Positions 9,224 to 17,987 of a stretch of DNA of 48,375 nt are shown here, one piece after another. The notes below the pieces were generated by a model. It had not been told where the DNA came from and made no database searches. It was given only the letters and a program-made list of their open reading frames with translations. This DNA comes from Verrucomicrobiota bacterium. GTDB lineage: Bacteria > Verrucomicrobiota > Verrucomicrobiia > Chthoniobacterales > Terrimicrobiaceae. The stretch covers positions 1 through 48,375 of the forward strand of contig JAPLTF010000009.1 in NCBI GenBank assembly GCA_026398275.1. The letters are read 5' to 3'. Each line of letters opens with the position of its first letter. Position 1 is the stretch's first letter. The position numbers were made by a program, and so were the translations under genes.

Positions 9224-10846
9224 TTAGCGCGTCGAACGCAGCTCATCCGTCCGGACACCGTTTTCAAAGCCGGTCGTTTTCACGGACCGCAGGAAGACCT
9301 GATCCAGATATCTCAAAAAATCCGGATCATCCGCCTTTCCGGAAACGAGGAGGGGCCCGGAGGTTTTCTGCACCGCATTTTCGACCAGGTCCAAAATGGC
9401 ATAGGAGCGCGCGCTGAGGACAACGACCCGTTCGCGGCGGCCCTGGCGCGCCCGTTCAGCATTGATGAGAAATCCGGCGGGCCATGCAAACCAGTAATTG
9501 CCGGTGATGAACCGGGGATCCCGGGCATCGAGGTCTTTGAGGCCGAACCCCCAGCTCGTTTCAGCGGCGCGGATCAGGAGCCGCCTTGCCTCCCGGGGAT
9601 TGGGAAACCCGAAAGTCCAGAGGCCCGCTGCCGTAGCGATAGCCGCAGCGATCATCAGCAGCGCCGGGATTTTTTGGCGGAATATTTTCAACTGGAAAAC
9701 GCTTGGGAGTTCCATGGAGCAAACGGCGGCAAGGCTCAGCGAGGACACGAGGAGAATCAGGCTGGTGGCGGAATAGCGGGCATCGGACAAATTGATCGTC
9801 ACCCATCGGTTCAGGGAAAAAAGCACGGACAGCACGAGGGAGCAAAGCGCGAGGAGCAGGAAGGGCGCGGACCTTTTTGCCCATCGCTTTCCGCCTCTCA
9901 GGCAGCCGGCCAGCACCGCCGCGCCGGCAAGCGCCGCGAACAGAAGGACCCACCCCGGGCGGAAGAGGAAATACTCCCTGATGCAGTTCTGAAGGTGCCG
10001 GCCCATCGCCCCAAACCACTGCTCCGCCGGAAGAAAATGCTGGGTGTCCTGGCGGTCGATGAAGACGGCATACCAGACGCCCGCGAGGACGAAAAAGAAA
10101 AGAATCAAGCCGCCGCGTGCGCCTGCCCGCGGCCAGCCCAAGAGGATGAGCACAACCGCGTAGGGGGCAAAAGACAGGTTGACCCAGAACACCTGGAGGA
10201 ACAGATACGCCGCCGCAAAAAAGAGCAGCACCCACTCGAATTTGCGTTTGGCTCCGGCCGTCTTCCACGGAAAATCCAGCAAACAGGTATGGTCTCTCAC
10301 GAGGAGCATGAGCAGGACAAACAACCCGATGGAGAGGCCGTGCGGCTGGGCGATCATGAAGAGCGTTTGAATGGAGTGGGGGGACTGCGACACAAACAGC
10401 AAGGCCAGGGAGAGCAGCCCCGCCGACAGGCTTGTCTCAAGGCTTCGGCCCAGCAGAAGTCCCAAAGCGAGCACGCCAAAAACCCCGAAGCCCGCGCTGA
10501 TAACCTGCTGGGTGAAAAGGTTGGCCCAGGGGTCCTGAACCCCGTGCGCCAGCATCGGAACAAGCATTCCAAAGCGCGCCTGCCCCCAATAGAACCTGCC
10601 CGGTTGATCGAGCGACAGATGAACCGGCAGCAGGGAGTCGGAGTAGTTCAAGGAAGTCATCAAGGGCGACAGCCCGATGAGAAGGCCGAAAAACAGTGAC
10701 AGGAAAATCAGGATGGCGAGTGCTTGCGTCCGGTCCGGGCGCAGGGGACATTTCTTTCCGGATGCCGCAGGCGTCTGCCCGGGCGCACCATCCGGAATTC
10801 GCATTCTCATTGCTGGCGTGGTAGCGGAGGGCCGTTTGGCAGTCAA
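9224..10846 (-). CDS. Polytopic membrane protein of unknown function
   Basis: A 540-residue protein with roughly ten or more hydrophobic spans, such as LAILIFLSLFFGLLIGLSPLM, VISAGFGVFGVLALGLLLG and ALLMIAAAIATAAGLWTFGF, and a soluble C-terminal tail of about 100 residues. After the first span it has a loop containing NYSDSLLPVHLSLD and WGQARFGMLVPMLAHG. This resembles the layout of GT-C type membrane glycosyltransferases, but I see no decisive motif, so the function is left open. It is convergent with the NRPS, with only 9 bp between stops. Several in-frame ATGs lie within the first 15 codons; a later one is possible. Confidence 0.75.
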   Translation of the reverse strand: MTAKRPSATTPAMRMRIPDGAPGQTPAASGKKCPLRPDRTQALAILIFLSLFFGLLIGLSPLMTSLNYSDSLLPVHLSLDQPGRFYWGQARFGMLVPMLAHGVQDPWANLFTQQVISAGFGVFGVLALGLLLGRSLETSLSAGLLSLALLFVSQSPHSIQTLFMIAQPHGLSIGLFVLLMLLVRDHTCLLDFPWKTAGAKRKFEWVLLFFAAAYLFLQVFWVNLSFAPYAVVLILLGWPRAGARGGLILFFFVLAGVWYAVFIDRQDTQHFLPAEQWFGAMGRHLQNCIREYFLFRPGWVLLFAALAGAAVLAGCLRGGKRWAKRSAPFLLLALCSLVLSVLFSLNRWVTINLSDARYSATSLILLVSSLSLAAVCSMELPSVFQLKIFRQKIPALLMIAAAIATAAGLWTFGFPNPREARRLLIRAAETSWGFGLKDLDARDPRFITGNYWFAWPAGFLINAERARQGRRERVVVLSARSYAILDLVENAVQKTSGPLLVSGKADDPDFLRYLDQVFLRSVKTTGFENGVRTDELRSTR

Positions 10847-10958
10847 GCCACGGGCGTTTCTTGATTTGACAAGCGCGCGGGGCAGTTGCTAAGTTCCGCG
10901 GGTTCGCGGGGATTCCCCCCAGATGTTGTGGAGGTGGTGTTCCTGCGGCACAATATCT

Positions 10959-11570
10959 ATGCAATCAGTCCTCGATACTCCGGTGTTGGTGCTGAACCGC
11001 CTGTGGCAGGCAGTGAATACCTGCAGCGCGCGGCGGGCGTTTACGCTTCTTTACCAAGGCCACGCCCAGGCCGTCTCCGCAGACGATGGGCAGGGATTTC
11101 TCACGCACGACTTTGACAGCTGGCGGGATTTTTCGCGCCAGAATCCGCATCCGGAAATGGTGAAGACGATCACGATGAACGTGAGGATTCCGCGGATCAT
11201 TGTGCTCCTGCTTTTCGAGCGGCTTCCCAAAAAGGAGGTGAAGTTCACCCGCCACAATGTTTTCGAGCGCGACAAGAACACCTGCCAATACTGCGGGCAT
11301 CTTTTTGCGCGGGAGAACCTGAACCTGGATCACATCCTGCCGCGCGACCGCGGCGGGCAGACGAGCTGGGAAAATATCGTGTGCTCGTGCATCCCGTGCA
11401 ACACGCGCAAGGGCAACCGCCTGCCGCACGAGGCGAAAATGCAGCTCATCCGGAAGCCGAAGCGTCCGAAGTGGCGGCCGTTCCTGCACATCTCGCTTTC
11501 CAATACCCCGCATGACAGCTGGAAGCACTTTTTGGATATCGCGTATTGGAATGTCGAGCTGGGGGATTGA
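10959..11570 (+). CDS. HNH endonuclease family protein
   Basis: This protein of about 203 residues has a zinc-stabilised HNH domain at about 105-160: CQYCGHLF, then LNLDHILPRDRGGQTSWENIVCSC and CNTRKGN. The DH pair, the N and the four CxxC-type cysteines are all present. The N-terminal region (VLVLNRLWQAVNTCSARRAFTLLY) is characteristic of a widespread chromosomal HNH subfamily that is not phage-bound. ATG 10959 (MQSVLDTPVLVLN) matches the family N-terminus better than the longer frame from 10923. The natural substrate of this subfamily is unknown. The gene stands alone, divergent from the membrane protein gene upstream. Confidence 0.85.
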   Translation: MQSVLDTPVLVLNRLWQAVNTCSARRAFTLLYQGHAQAVSADDGQGFLTHDFDSWRDFSRQNPHPEMVKTITMNVRIPRIIVLLLFERLPKKEVKFTRHNVFERDKNTCQYCGHLFARENLNLDHILPRDRGGQTSWENIVCSCIPCNTRKGNRLPHEAKMQLIRKPKRPKWRPFLHISLSNTPHDSWKHFLDIAYWNVELGD

Positions 11571-11673
11571 CTCGAAAAAGGTTTTTAAACCACAGTTGCT
11601 CCGTGGTGAGCAATCGTTGGCGGGCTCACGCCGGGCTCGCAATATTTTCCAACCTGCGGTATTCACCATCTGA

Positions 11674-12036
11674 GTGGAGCAGACGAAACATCGCCGCAAC
11701 CCCGCCCTCTGGCATCACCTCAACCGGTTCATGACGGTCCTGATCGTGTTGGGAGGGCTCCTGTTTGTCAGCCTGACATTTTATCCCGAGTGGAAACACC
11801 GCAGCCAGCTCACCGCAAAGCTCGAGGAGGAGCAGGCGAAGCTCCGCGCCGAGCAGCTCCTGCAGAAGAAGCGTGAGCGGGAGGTCCATCTGCTCCAGAC
11901 CGATCCCGGCTACGTCGAAACCATCGCGCGGGACAAGCTCGGCGTCATGAAGGACGGCGAAACGATCTTCCGCCTCGACGGATCGCACGCCCCGGTGGTC
12001 GAAACCACCCCGCCGCCGCGGCAGAAAACAAAATAA
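11674..12036 (+). CDS. Septum formation initiator (DivIC/FtsB-like) protein
   Basis: A 120-residue protein with a short cytoplasmic N-terminus, one transmembrane span (about 18-36, MTVLIVLGGLLFVSLTFY), a charged coiled coil (about 38-72, rich in E, K, Q and L) and a conserved-looking DPGYVETIARDKLGVMKDGETIF segment. This is the layout of FtsB/DivIC, which joins the FtsL-FtsQ divisome complex in the periplasm and activates septal cell-wall synthesis. The C-terminal tail is proline-rich. The start is GTG 11674. prfB begins 50 bp downstream on the same strand. Confidence 0.75.
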   Translation: MEQTKHRRNPALWHHLNRFMTVLIVLGGLLFVSLTFYPEWKHRSQLTAKLEEEQAKLRAEQLLQKKREREVHLLQTDPGYVETIARDKLGVMKDGETIFRLDGSHAPVVETTPPPRQKTK

Positions 12037-12086
12037 CCCCGCTTTGTTGTTTGCGGGAGAACGGCGGCATGGTATCCCGCAGTGGT

Positions 12087-13224
12087 ATGACAGACGACCT
12101 TCAATCACTGGATACCTCCGCGATCTCAGCCCGACTGGCTGCGCTGCGGAGGTTTCTTTGACTTGCCCGAACTGACCCGCAAACTCGCGGAGATCGAGGC
12201 CCGCATGAACGAGCCCGATTTTTGGAACAACCGGGAGAAGGCCCAGCGCGATGTCGCGGAGGTTTCCGCGCTGAAGGGGAAGATCCTTCCGCTTCAGGCC
12301 CTCGAATCCCGCGCCGCGGATCTCGATGTCCTCCGCGAGCTCGCCGGCGAGGAATCCCCGGAAAACCAGGCCGCGGCGGCCGCCGAGGTCGTCGCGGAGT
12401 TTGAGGCGCTCCAGCGCGATCTGGACAAGTTTGAGATCACCGCGCTGCTGTCCGGAGAATTCGACAACAACCCGGCGTTCCTCACCATTCATGCCGGTGC
12501 CGGAGGAACGGAGTCGTGCGACTGGGCGGACATGCTGCTGCGGATGTATCAGCGCTGGATGGAGCGCCGCGGGCTGGCATTCGAAACCGTGGACATCCAG
12601 CTCGGCGACGAGGCCGGCGTCAAATCCGCCACCCTGCGCGTGAGCGGCGAGAACGCCTTCGGCTACCTGCAGACCGAGATCGGGGTCCACCGGCTCGTGC
12701 GGATCTCGCCGTTCGATTCGAACAAGCGCCGGCACACGTCTTTCGCGAGCGTGGACGCGGTTCCGGAGATCGAGGATGTCCCTCTGGAGATCAACCCGGC
12801 GGACATCGAGCGCGAGACGTTCCGCTCCGGCGGCAAGGGCGGCCAGAACGTCAACAAGGTCGAGACCGCCGTGCGGCTCCGCCACATCCCGACCGGCATT
12901 GTCGCAACCTGCCAGGCCGAGCGCAATCAGGGGCGAAACGGCGAGATGGCAATGCAGATGCTCAAGGCCAAGCTCTACCAGATCGAGGCGGACAAAAAGC
13001 GCGCCGAGGTGGACCGCCAATACGGCGAGAAGGGGGACATCGCCTGGGGCAACCAGATCCGATCCTACGTCTTCCAGCCCTACCAGATGGTGAAGGACCT
13101 CCGCACGGGCGTCCAGTCGAGCGACATCCAGGGCGTGATGGACGGCGGAATCGACGCATTCATCGAAGGGAAGCTCCGCGGCCTGACCTACAAAAAAGGT
13201 GCCGGGGATGACGAGGAGCCCTGA
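12087..13224 (+). CDS. prfB: Peptide chain release factor 2, with programmed +1 frameshift
   Basis: RF2 releases peptides at UGA and UAA codons. Translation starts at ATG 12087 and runs 24 codons to an in-frame TGA at 12159-12161; a +1 shift on CTT then reads GAC TTG CCC and continues 354 codons to 13224, giving 378 residues. The RF2 specificity tripeptide SPF is visible ([12 protein letters not shown]), and [17 protein letters not shown] supplies the catalytic GGQ. Length and motifs are normal. An annotation lacking the frameshift would start at TTG 12163 and lose the N-terminus. The shift site makes RF2 autoregulate: low RF2 slows UGA termination and favours the shift. It lies downstream of the DivIC/FtsB-like gene. 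Confidence 0.95.
12146..12162 (+). promoter_or_regulatory. prfB: Programmed ribosomal frameshift site of prfB
   Basis: The sequence CGGAGG TTT CTT TGA C places an internal Shine-Dalgarno-like GGAGG three bases before the slippery CTT codon, followed by the UGA stop and a C. This is the layout known from bacterial RF2 genes (canonical AGGGGG TAT CTT TGA C). Confidence 0.93.
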
Positions 13225-13279
13225 AGCAGGCGCTTGGCGTGAGTTTCCTTTGATCGGAACCGAGGGCCCGGCATCGGGA

Positions 13280-14089
13280 TCACTCGAAGCGCATCTGCAG
13301 GATGCGGGAGACCGCCGCGAAAAGTTTTTCGATCCCGCTGAGCCGGACCCTTTGAGTGAAGACCGGAAAGCCAGATCTTTCCAACCGGGTGAGGATGCGG
13401 AGGTAGATCGCTTTCATGATCTCCGGGGCCGCCAGCGAGCCCCTGTCCGCCGCCGGCGGGATGGCGGCATGAAACCGCGCCCTGGCACGGCCGGCTTCAA
13501 ACTGCATCAGCTCCCGGAATCCGGGTGCCGGTTTTCCGTGAAGCAAATCACCCTCGTCCACTCCGAACCTCCGCAGATCCGCAAGCGGCAGGTAGATCCG
13601 TCCCGCCGCGGCATCCTCGCCGACATCGCGGAGGATGTTCGTGAGCTGGAGAGCATAGCCGAGATTTTCCGCGTAGGTGCTGCTGGCGGGATCTTTGCAT
13701 CCGAAGATCCGGATCGAGGCGAGCCCGACCGCGCAGGCGACGCGCCAGGAGTATTTTTCGAGATCCGCGTAGGTTTCGAACCGTGCCGGCTGTACATCCA
13801 TCGCGCAGCCGCGGACGATTTCCGCGAGGAGGTTTCGTTCGATCCCGTGCCGGGCCACAAGATCCTCGAGCCCGGCGGGCAGGGATTTTTGCTCGATGGC
13901 GTCGAGCCATTCCTGCAGGAGCCGGCGCTTCTCCTCCACGCTCCGGCCCGGCTCATCCGCAAGATCATCGACCGCCCGGCAGAAGCGGAAAAAGACCATG
14001 GCGTCGCGGCGGCGTTCGCGCGGCAGCCACAGGAGCGCAAAGGCCAGGTGGGATTTGCGGGCGGACGAGGCTGGCGCAAGCTCGGTCAT
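13280..14089 (-). CDS. Squalene/phytoene synthase family protein
   Basis: This 269-residue protein belongs to the trans-isoprenyl diphosphate head-to-head synthases. Two aspartate-rich metal-binding motifs are visible: FRFCRAVDDLADE (about 34-46) and QLTNILRDVGEDAAAGRIYLP (about 146-166). Family members condense two farnesyl or geranylgeranyl diphosphates to presqualene/squalene or phytoene; the sequence alone does not say which, although the style resembles HpnC/HpnD of hopanoid pathways. I chose ATG 14089, whose ATGA overlaps the stop of the upstream ABC-like gene, so the two are translationally coupled. No cyclase or desaturase gene is nearby. Confidence 0.85.
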   Translation of the reverse strand: MTELAPASSARKSHLAFALLWLPRERRRDAMVFFRFCRAVDDLADEPGRSVEEKRRLLQEWLDAIEQKSLPAGLEDLVARHGIERNLLAEIVRGCAMDVQPARFETYADLEKYSWRVACAVGLASIRIFGCKDPASSTYAENLGYALQLTNILRDVGEDAAAGRIYLPLADLRRFGVDEGDLLHGKPAPGFRELMQFEAGRARARFHAAIPPAADRGSLAAPEIMKAIYLRILTRLERSGFPVFTQRVRLSGIEKLFAAVSRILQMRFE

Positions 14090-14754
14090 GGTACGACTGC
14101 GCGGCCGTCCTTCATCTCCACAATCCGGTCGGCAAAGGGCGCGACGGATGTGCGCGCTCCGGCCCACAGGACGGTGAGGTGGTATTTTGCTGCGGCCAGT
14201 TTTGCGAGTGGCAGGAGATCGGGATCGGGCGGGGAGATCGCGATGAGCACCCGCGGATCATGCACCAGCGCCCGCGCAAATGCCGCGCGCCAACGGAGGA
14301 CAGGGTCGAGCTTCCCGGTTCGCGCCGTTTCAAAATCCCCGATGCCCGCAAATTCCAGAACCTCGCGGGTCCGCTCCCTCGCCTCCACCGCCCCGCCCCC
14401 GCAGATCCGGAACAGCGGCATCGCCACATTTTCCGCAACGGTGAACGAGGGCAGCAAATACGGGTGCCCGAAAAGAAACCCGCATGCCTCGTTCCGGAAC
14501 GTCGCGGTATCCTCCTCGGAGAAATCCGCGGCATCATGGCCGAGCAGCACCAGCCGCCCGGAGTCGGCCTTCTCAAGCAGGCCGATCACATTCAGGAGGA
14601 GACCTTTTCCGGATCCATCCTCGCCGCAGAATCCCACAAACTCCCCGCATTCAAAAGCGGCGGAGAAATCGACCACGCGGCCATCGCCGGCATTGTTCCA
14701 GTCGGATCTCAAACACGTCAGGCTTTCGCAAGTGATGGCAGTCACCGACGCCAT
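14086..14754 (-). CDS. Degenerate ABC-transporter ATPase-like protein
   Basis: The 222-residue protein follows the LolD/MacB-type ABC ATPase layout, but its catalytic motifs are eroded. Walker A reads GEDGSGKGLL, with Gly in place of the Ser/Thr that binds magnesium. The Q-loop region (LFGHPYLLPSFTVAENVAMPLF) is well kept. The LSGGQ signature is replaced by KLDPVLRWRAAFARALVHDP, and the Walker B region is VLIAISPPD without the catalytic glutamate. It probably cannot hydrolyse ATP normally. ATG 14754 was chosen because it opens the recognisable ABC domain. No permease gene is adjacent; the downstream partner is the squalene/phytoene synthase, overlapping by 4 bp. Confidence 0.7.
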   Translation of the reverse strand: MASVTAITCESLTCLRSDWNNAGDGRVVDFSAAFECGEFVGFCGEDGSGKGLLLNVIGLLEKADSGRLVLLGHDAADFSEEDTATFRNEACGFLFGHPYLLPSFTVAENVAMPLFRICGGGAVEARERTREVLEFAGIGDFETARTGKLDPVLRWRAAFARALVHDPRVLIAISPPDPDLLPLAKLAAAKYHLTVLWAGARTSVAPFADRIVEMKDGRAVVP

Positions 14755-15125
14755 GCAACCCGACAGCGCCGCCGCCTTCAAGCCCTCTCGCAAGGAATGT
14801 TTTCGTTCCTGGCAGGCAGATTGAGGAGCTGTTTGAGATGATGGACCTGGAGGTGACCCCAGCGAGGGCCGGGGGACGATCCCTGCCAACACGCCCGAGG
14901 CGGACGTGGCGACATCTCTTCTAAGACTGCTCCAACGCGCTGGGCGACGGCTCGGAAAATCCACGGCTCACGCAACCGGACGTTGATTGTTTCCGAAGCC
15001 GGGCGGCTTTGCGTGGGAGCTGAGGCTTAAGGACCACCTGTTTTCCAGGAGCAGCGGACCGCATGCCCCGGCAAGGTCGCTGACCGGACGGTTGGATAAA
15101 TTTGTTTTTTTCCATAATTTCATGG
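14755..15125. other. Gene-free stretch between divergent genes
   Basis: Between the ABC-like gene and the promoter of the PEP-CTERM gene I find no convincing reading frame and no recognisable structured RNA. It should contain the promoter for the minus-strand pair. Confidence 0.5.
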
Positions 15126-15155
15126 TTGACATCTTGCGGACAGTCTGATTTTTTA
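15126..15155 (+). promoter_or_regulatory. Possible sigma-70-type promoter of the PEP-CTERM gene
   Basis: A perfect TTGACA at 15126-15131 is followed, at 17-18 bp spacing, by an A/T-rich TTTTTA as a weak -10. It lies about 50-75 bp before the start codon at 15204 in an otherwise GC-rich region. Confidence 0.35.
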
Positions 15156-15203
15156 CGTTACACAACCGATCGCGGAATCTAGCGCAACCAATTAGTCACC
15201 CAT

Positions 15204-16043
15204 ATGAAAAAATCACTTATCACCATCTTCTCGGTCACAGCGATGGCCGTTCCTGCATTTGCCGGCAGCGTCAGTTTTGACAACCCGGGATTTGAAGCTG
15301 GGAATTCCTCGGGCTGGACCCTCCATTCCGGAGACTGGCAGTCGAATGGCTCGGAGACACTCAACAACAGCCACCAGAGTGATTCGGCGGTCATCACCGG
15401 TGCGGGTGCCACCGATTCCAACACAAACGGCGGTCTTCAAACCGTTCTCGCGGGAAACAATTCGTTCCGCCTGAACAATGCAGCCAATGGCGCCAATTAC
15501 TCCACGCTCACCCAGTCGGTGACGAATTACGGAAGTTCGGACATGTATTTCGGGTTTGCTGCGGTGCTGGAGAATCCCATTTCAAACCCACACACCGAGG
15601 CACAGACTCCGAAGTTCAGCTTCAATCTTGTGGATAACACAACGAATACCAGCCTTTACTCCATCAGCTTCGATTCGCGAAATGCCGTTTCCCAGGGTGT
15701 GACATGGCATGCCGGGTTGAACACAAATCACGACGGGTCGGCCACATGGATGTTTTCCGACTGGAATATCGTCCATATCGATACCAGCACGCTGATCAAC
15801 CATAACCTCACCCTCACGGTGATGGCCTACGACTGCGCGTTGGGCGGCCATGGCGGATATGCTTACATCGACGCCTTCCAACCGGATCCCATTATTCCCA
15901 ACGCCGGGATTACGGTGAATCATCTCGATGCGGGCACGCTTGCCGGGGGCCCGGTCGCTGTTCCCGAAACCAGCACATGGGTCATGGGCTTCCTCGCACT
16001 TGGCGCTGTGGGCTTCATGGCCCGCCGCAAGCGGGTGAGCTGA
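15204..16043 (+). CDS. PEP-CTERM-type exported protein
   Basis: This 279-residue protein has a Sec signal peptide (MKKSLITIFSVTAMAVPAFA) and a mature domain rich in Asn, Ser, Thr and Gly with a jelly-roll-like start (VSFDNPGFEAGNSSGWTLHSG). A C-terminal sorting tail follows: VPETSTWVMGFLALGAVGF, then a basic ARRKR end. This tripartite tail is the PEP-CTERM signal recognised by exosortase in extracellular-polysaccharide-producing bacteria. The tail is almost the same as that of the protein at 44917, so both are probably sorted by the same enzyme. No exosortase lies in the window. The mature part may bind carbohydrate, but this is a guess. Confidence 0.85.
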   Translation: MKKSLITIFSVTAMAVPAFAGSVSFDNPGFEAGNSSGWTLHSGDWQSNGSETLNNSHQSDSAVITGAGATDSNTNGGLQTVLAGNNSFRLNNAANGANYSTLTQSVTNYGSSDMYFGFAAVLENPISNPHTEAQTPKFSFNLVDNTTNTSLYSISFDSRNAVSQGVTWHAGLNTNHDGSATWMFSDWNIVHIDTSTLINHNLTLTVMAYDCALGGHGGYAYIDAFQPDPIIPNAGITVNHLDAGTLAGGPVAVPETSTWVMGFLALGAVGFMARRKRVS

Positions 16044-16068
16044 TTTCGCTGATCAAAGTTAACGAAAG

Positions 16069-16099
16069 CGCGCGGGCAGGCAATCGCTTGCCCGTTTTG
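16069..16099 (+). terminator. Rho-independent terminator of the PEP-CTERM gene
   Basis: CGGGCAGGC/GCTTGCCCG forms a 9-bp stem (one G-T pair) with an AATC loop, followed by TTTTGCTTTTTG. It lies about 25-55 bp after the stop codon. Confidence 0.75.
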
Positions 16100-16159
16100 C
16101 TTTTTGTGGAAACCTCATCGAGGTTCTTTCGAGCAGTCGCGGAATTTGCTTCCGGATTC

Positions 16160-16249
16160 CTGGAGGGACCGGCGCTGTCCGGTCCGTTCCTATCCACGGA
16201 GACGACACGGCGGTCGTCCCTCCAGCATCAAAGCCGAAGCAAGCTTCGG
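16160..16249. repeat. Nested palindromic element between the PEP-CTERM gene and the epimerase
   Basis: CTGGAGGGA (16160-16168) pairs with TCCCTCCAG (16217-16225). Inside are two smaller hairpins, GACCGG/CCGGTC and ACGAC/GTCGT. A further perfect hairpin, CCGAAGC-AA-GCTTCGG, lies at 16234-16249. The arrangement resembles a REP/BIME-type intergenic repeat. Confidence 0.7.
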
Positions 16250-16295
16250 GGTATCTGACCCAAAGGGAATGAATTTCGGCAGGAGCTTGAATTGC

Positions 16296-17141
16296 TCAGG
16301 GCCCGGCAAGCGATGGCAGAGCCTCGCGGTAGGATCGGAATCCCGGGACCCAACCCGCGGCTTTCAGCTTGGCATTGGATACCCGTTTGCTGGTCCATCC
16401 CCGCTTGCGGTCCGGATCCCGCGGGCCTTCGGGCGGGAGCGGTGCGTTAAGAAAACCCGCGATCCAGCCATACAGGTTGCGTTGCGTGACGGGCGAGTCA
16501 TCGCAGACATTGTAGACGCCGGACGGGACAGCGGGATTCGCAAGGATCGTCAGCGCCCGGGCGGCATCGTCACGGTGGATCTGGTTGGTCCAGCGCGAAC
16601 CGCCATCTTCGAGAAGCGCGCTGCCTTCGAGAAATTTCCGCAGATAAATCGAGCGGCCGGGCCCATAGATTCCGCCGAGCCGTGCCACGACCCCTTCGGC
16701 GCGGAGCGCCAAGTCCTCAGCCTCGAGAAGGATCCTGCCGGTTTCGCGTGGGGGTTCTGCGGGCGAATTCTCGTCCACCGACTCCCCGTCCTCCTGCGCG
16801 TAGACCGATGTGCTTCCGGTAAAAATCACGCGCCGCGGCACAAAAAACTCCAGCAGGTTGCAGAGCCCGTCCCGGTAAACCGCGCGATACTCACCGGCAC
16901 CGCCACGGCTTGAGCTGGCGCAGTGGACCAGGAGGTCGGGATTTTTCCAATCCGGGGAAAATCCCGAAAGCGATCGGGTAATGTCCGCGACACGAACATT
17001 GAACGGCCGGCCGGCAAGCCGCGCGGCGGTTTGCTGCGTGGCGCAGAGCCCGAGAACGCGGGCGCCTGCTTCAAAAAACAAAAAGGCTGCGGCCTCCCCA
17101 AGGAAGCCGCAGCCGGCAATAACCACCCTCGATGTGCCCAA
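16296..17141 (-). CDS. NAD(P)-dependent epimerase/dehydratase family protein
   Basis: The 281-residue protein is an extended short-chain dehydrogenase/reductase. It has an N-terminal nucleotide-binding motif VVIAGCGFLGEAAA (about 6-19), a FTGSTSVYAQ strand with the active-site serine region (about 107-116), ARLGGIYGPGR (about 150-160) and the NQIHRDDAARA signature (about 188-198). The usual YxxxK is not evident, as in YeeZ-like members, so it may bind a nucleotide sugar without classical epimerase chemistry. It starts 2 bp after the rpsU stop and is likely in one transcript with it. Confidence 0.75.
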   Translation of the reverse strand: MGTSRVVIAGCGFLGEAAAFLFFEAGARVLGLCATQQTAARLAGRPFNVRVADITRSLSGFSPDWKNPDLLVHCASSSRGGAGEYRAVYRDGLCNLLEFFVPRRVIFTGSTSVYAQEDGESVDENSPAEPPRETGRILLEAEDLALRAEGVVARLGGIYGPGRSIYLRKFLEGSALLEDGGSRWTNQIHRDDAARALTILANPAVPSGVYNVCDDSPVTQRNLYGWIAGFLNAPLPPEGPRDPDRKRGWTSKRVSNAKLKAAGWVPGFRSYREALPSLAGP

Positions 17142-17143
17142 GA

Positions 17144-17350
17144 TCAGGACACGGGGTTGAAATTAAAGCGGATTTTCATCTTCGCGCGCTTCGCATTGTT
17201 TTTTGCTTTGCGGCGCGAGCGTTGCGTCGGGGTTTCAAAGGCGCGCAGACGGCGCACCTCATCCATAAGCCCCTCGGCATCAAGCTTCGACTTGAGGCGC
17301 TTCAAAGCGCGATCAATGGGCTCACCTTTTCGAACGATTACTTCCGGCAT
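17144..17350 (-). CDS. rpsU: 30S ribosomal protein S21
   Basis: The 68-residue basic protein MPEVIVRKGEPIDRALKRLK... matches S21, a small-subunit protein needed for initiation on some mRNAs. The C-terminus is lysine/arginine-rich (RRKAKNNAKRAKMKIRF). ATG 17350 is chosen over the upstream in-frame start because AGGTG sits 8 bases before it and the family starts with MPEV. The A/T-rich region around 17515-17550 upstream probably holds its promoter. The epimerase gene follows directly. Confidence 0.93.
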   Translation of the reverse strand: MPEVIVRKGEPIDRALKRLKSKLDAEGLMDEVRRLRAFETPTQRSRRKAKNNAKRAKMKIRFNFNPVS

Positions 17351-17549
17351 AAATTCACCTACTTTCAAAAAATTGGAAGTGCAGGCTAATCGCGGCAGCC
17401 GCCCCCGTCAATGCCGAATCCATGCCCAAAACCAATCTCAACCAATTTTGGGCCTCAGGGATGGAAAACCGCCCATGGCCTGAAGACTGACCGCCCGCCT
17501 GAAATATGAGAAATAAGATTAGTATACTGTTTACTATAAGGGTATTACG

Positions 17550-17942
17550 CTAGTCTTTTAAGCGCTCATTGCCTTCGTGGCTTTTGGAAAAGTCGCTTTT
17601 TTCAATGCCCGCCACCCGCCGCAGTAACAGCAGCCCGAGCGTAAGCGGAAGCAACCCCGAAACGGTTGCCGTGAGCGATCCCAGAAGCAGGAAGGCCGCA
17701 AAGGTCAGGAAATGCAGCTCAAGCCCAAAGAGGATCACGACGGCGCAGCCAATGATGCTCCCGACAATGGCGGCAATCCAGGCGGTCCTGATCCTCGCAT
17801 CCGCCACGAGTGAATATGGTTCGGCCAGGAAAAAAACACAGAGCCCAATGACAAAACCGGCTCCCACGCAGGATCCAGCCGCCAGACCAACAGAAAGGAG
17901 GTGGTTCAGGTAGATGTCACTTAAGAACTGAACGACAGTCAT
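17550..17942 (-). CDS. Small membrane protein, unknown function
   Basis: A 130-residue protein with about four hydrophobic spans (VGLAAGSCVGAGFVIGLCVFFL, TAWIAAIVGSIIGCAVVILFG, LTFAAFLLLGSLTATVSG, LLPLTLGLLLLRRV) and a charged C-terminal tail (KSHEGNERLKD). I do not recognise a family. A small frame on the same strand ends 46 bp upstream. Confidence 0.65.
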   Translation of the reverse strand: MTVVQFLSDIYLNHLLSVGLAAGSCVGAGFVIGLCVFFLAEPYSLVADARIRTAWIAAIVGSIIGCAVVILFGLELHFLTFAAFLLLGSLTATVSGLLPLTLGLLLLRRVAGIEKSDFSKSHEGNERLKD

Positions 17943-17987
17943 GAATCCCGGAATAGACGATTGAAAAGTTCCGACAGCATGGTGGAG

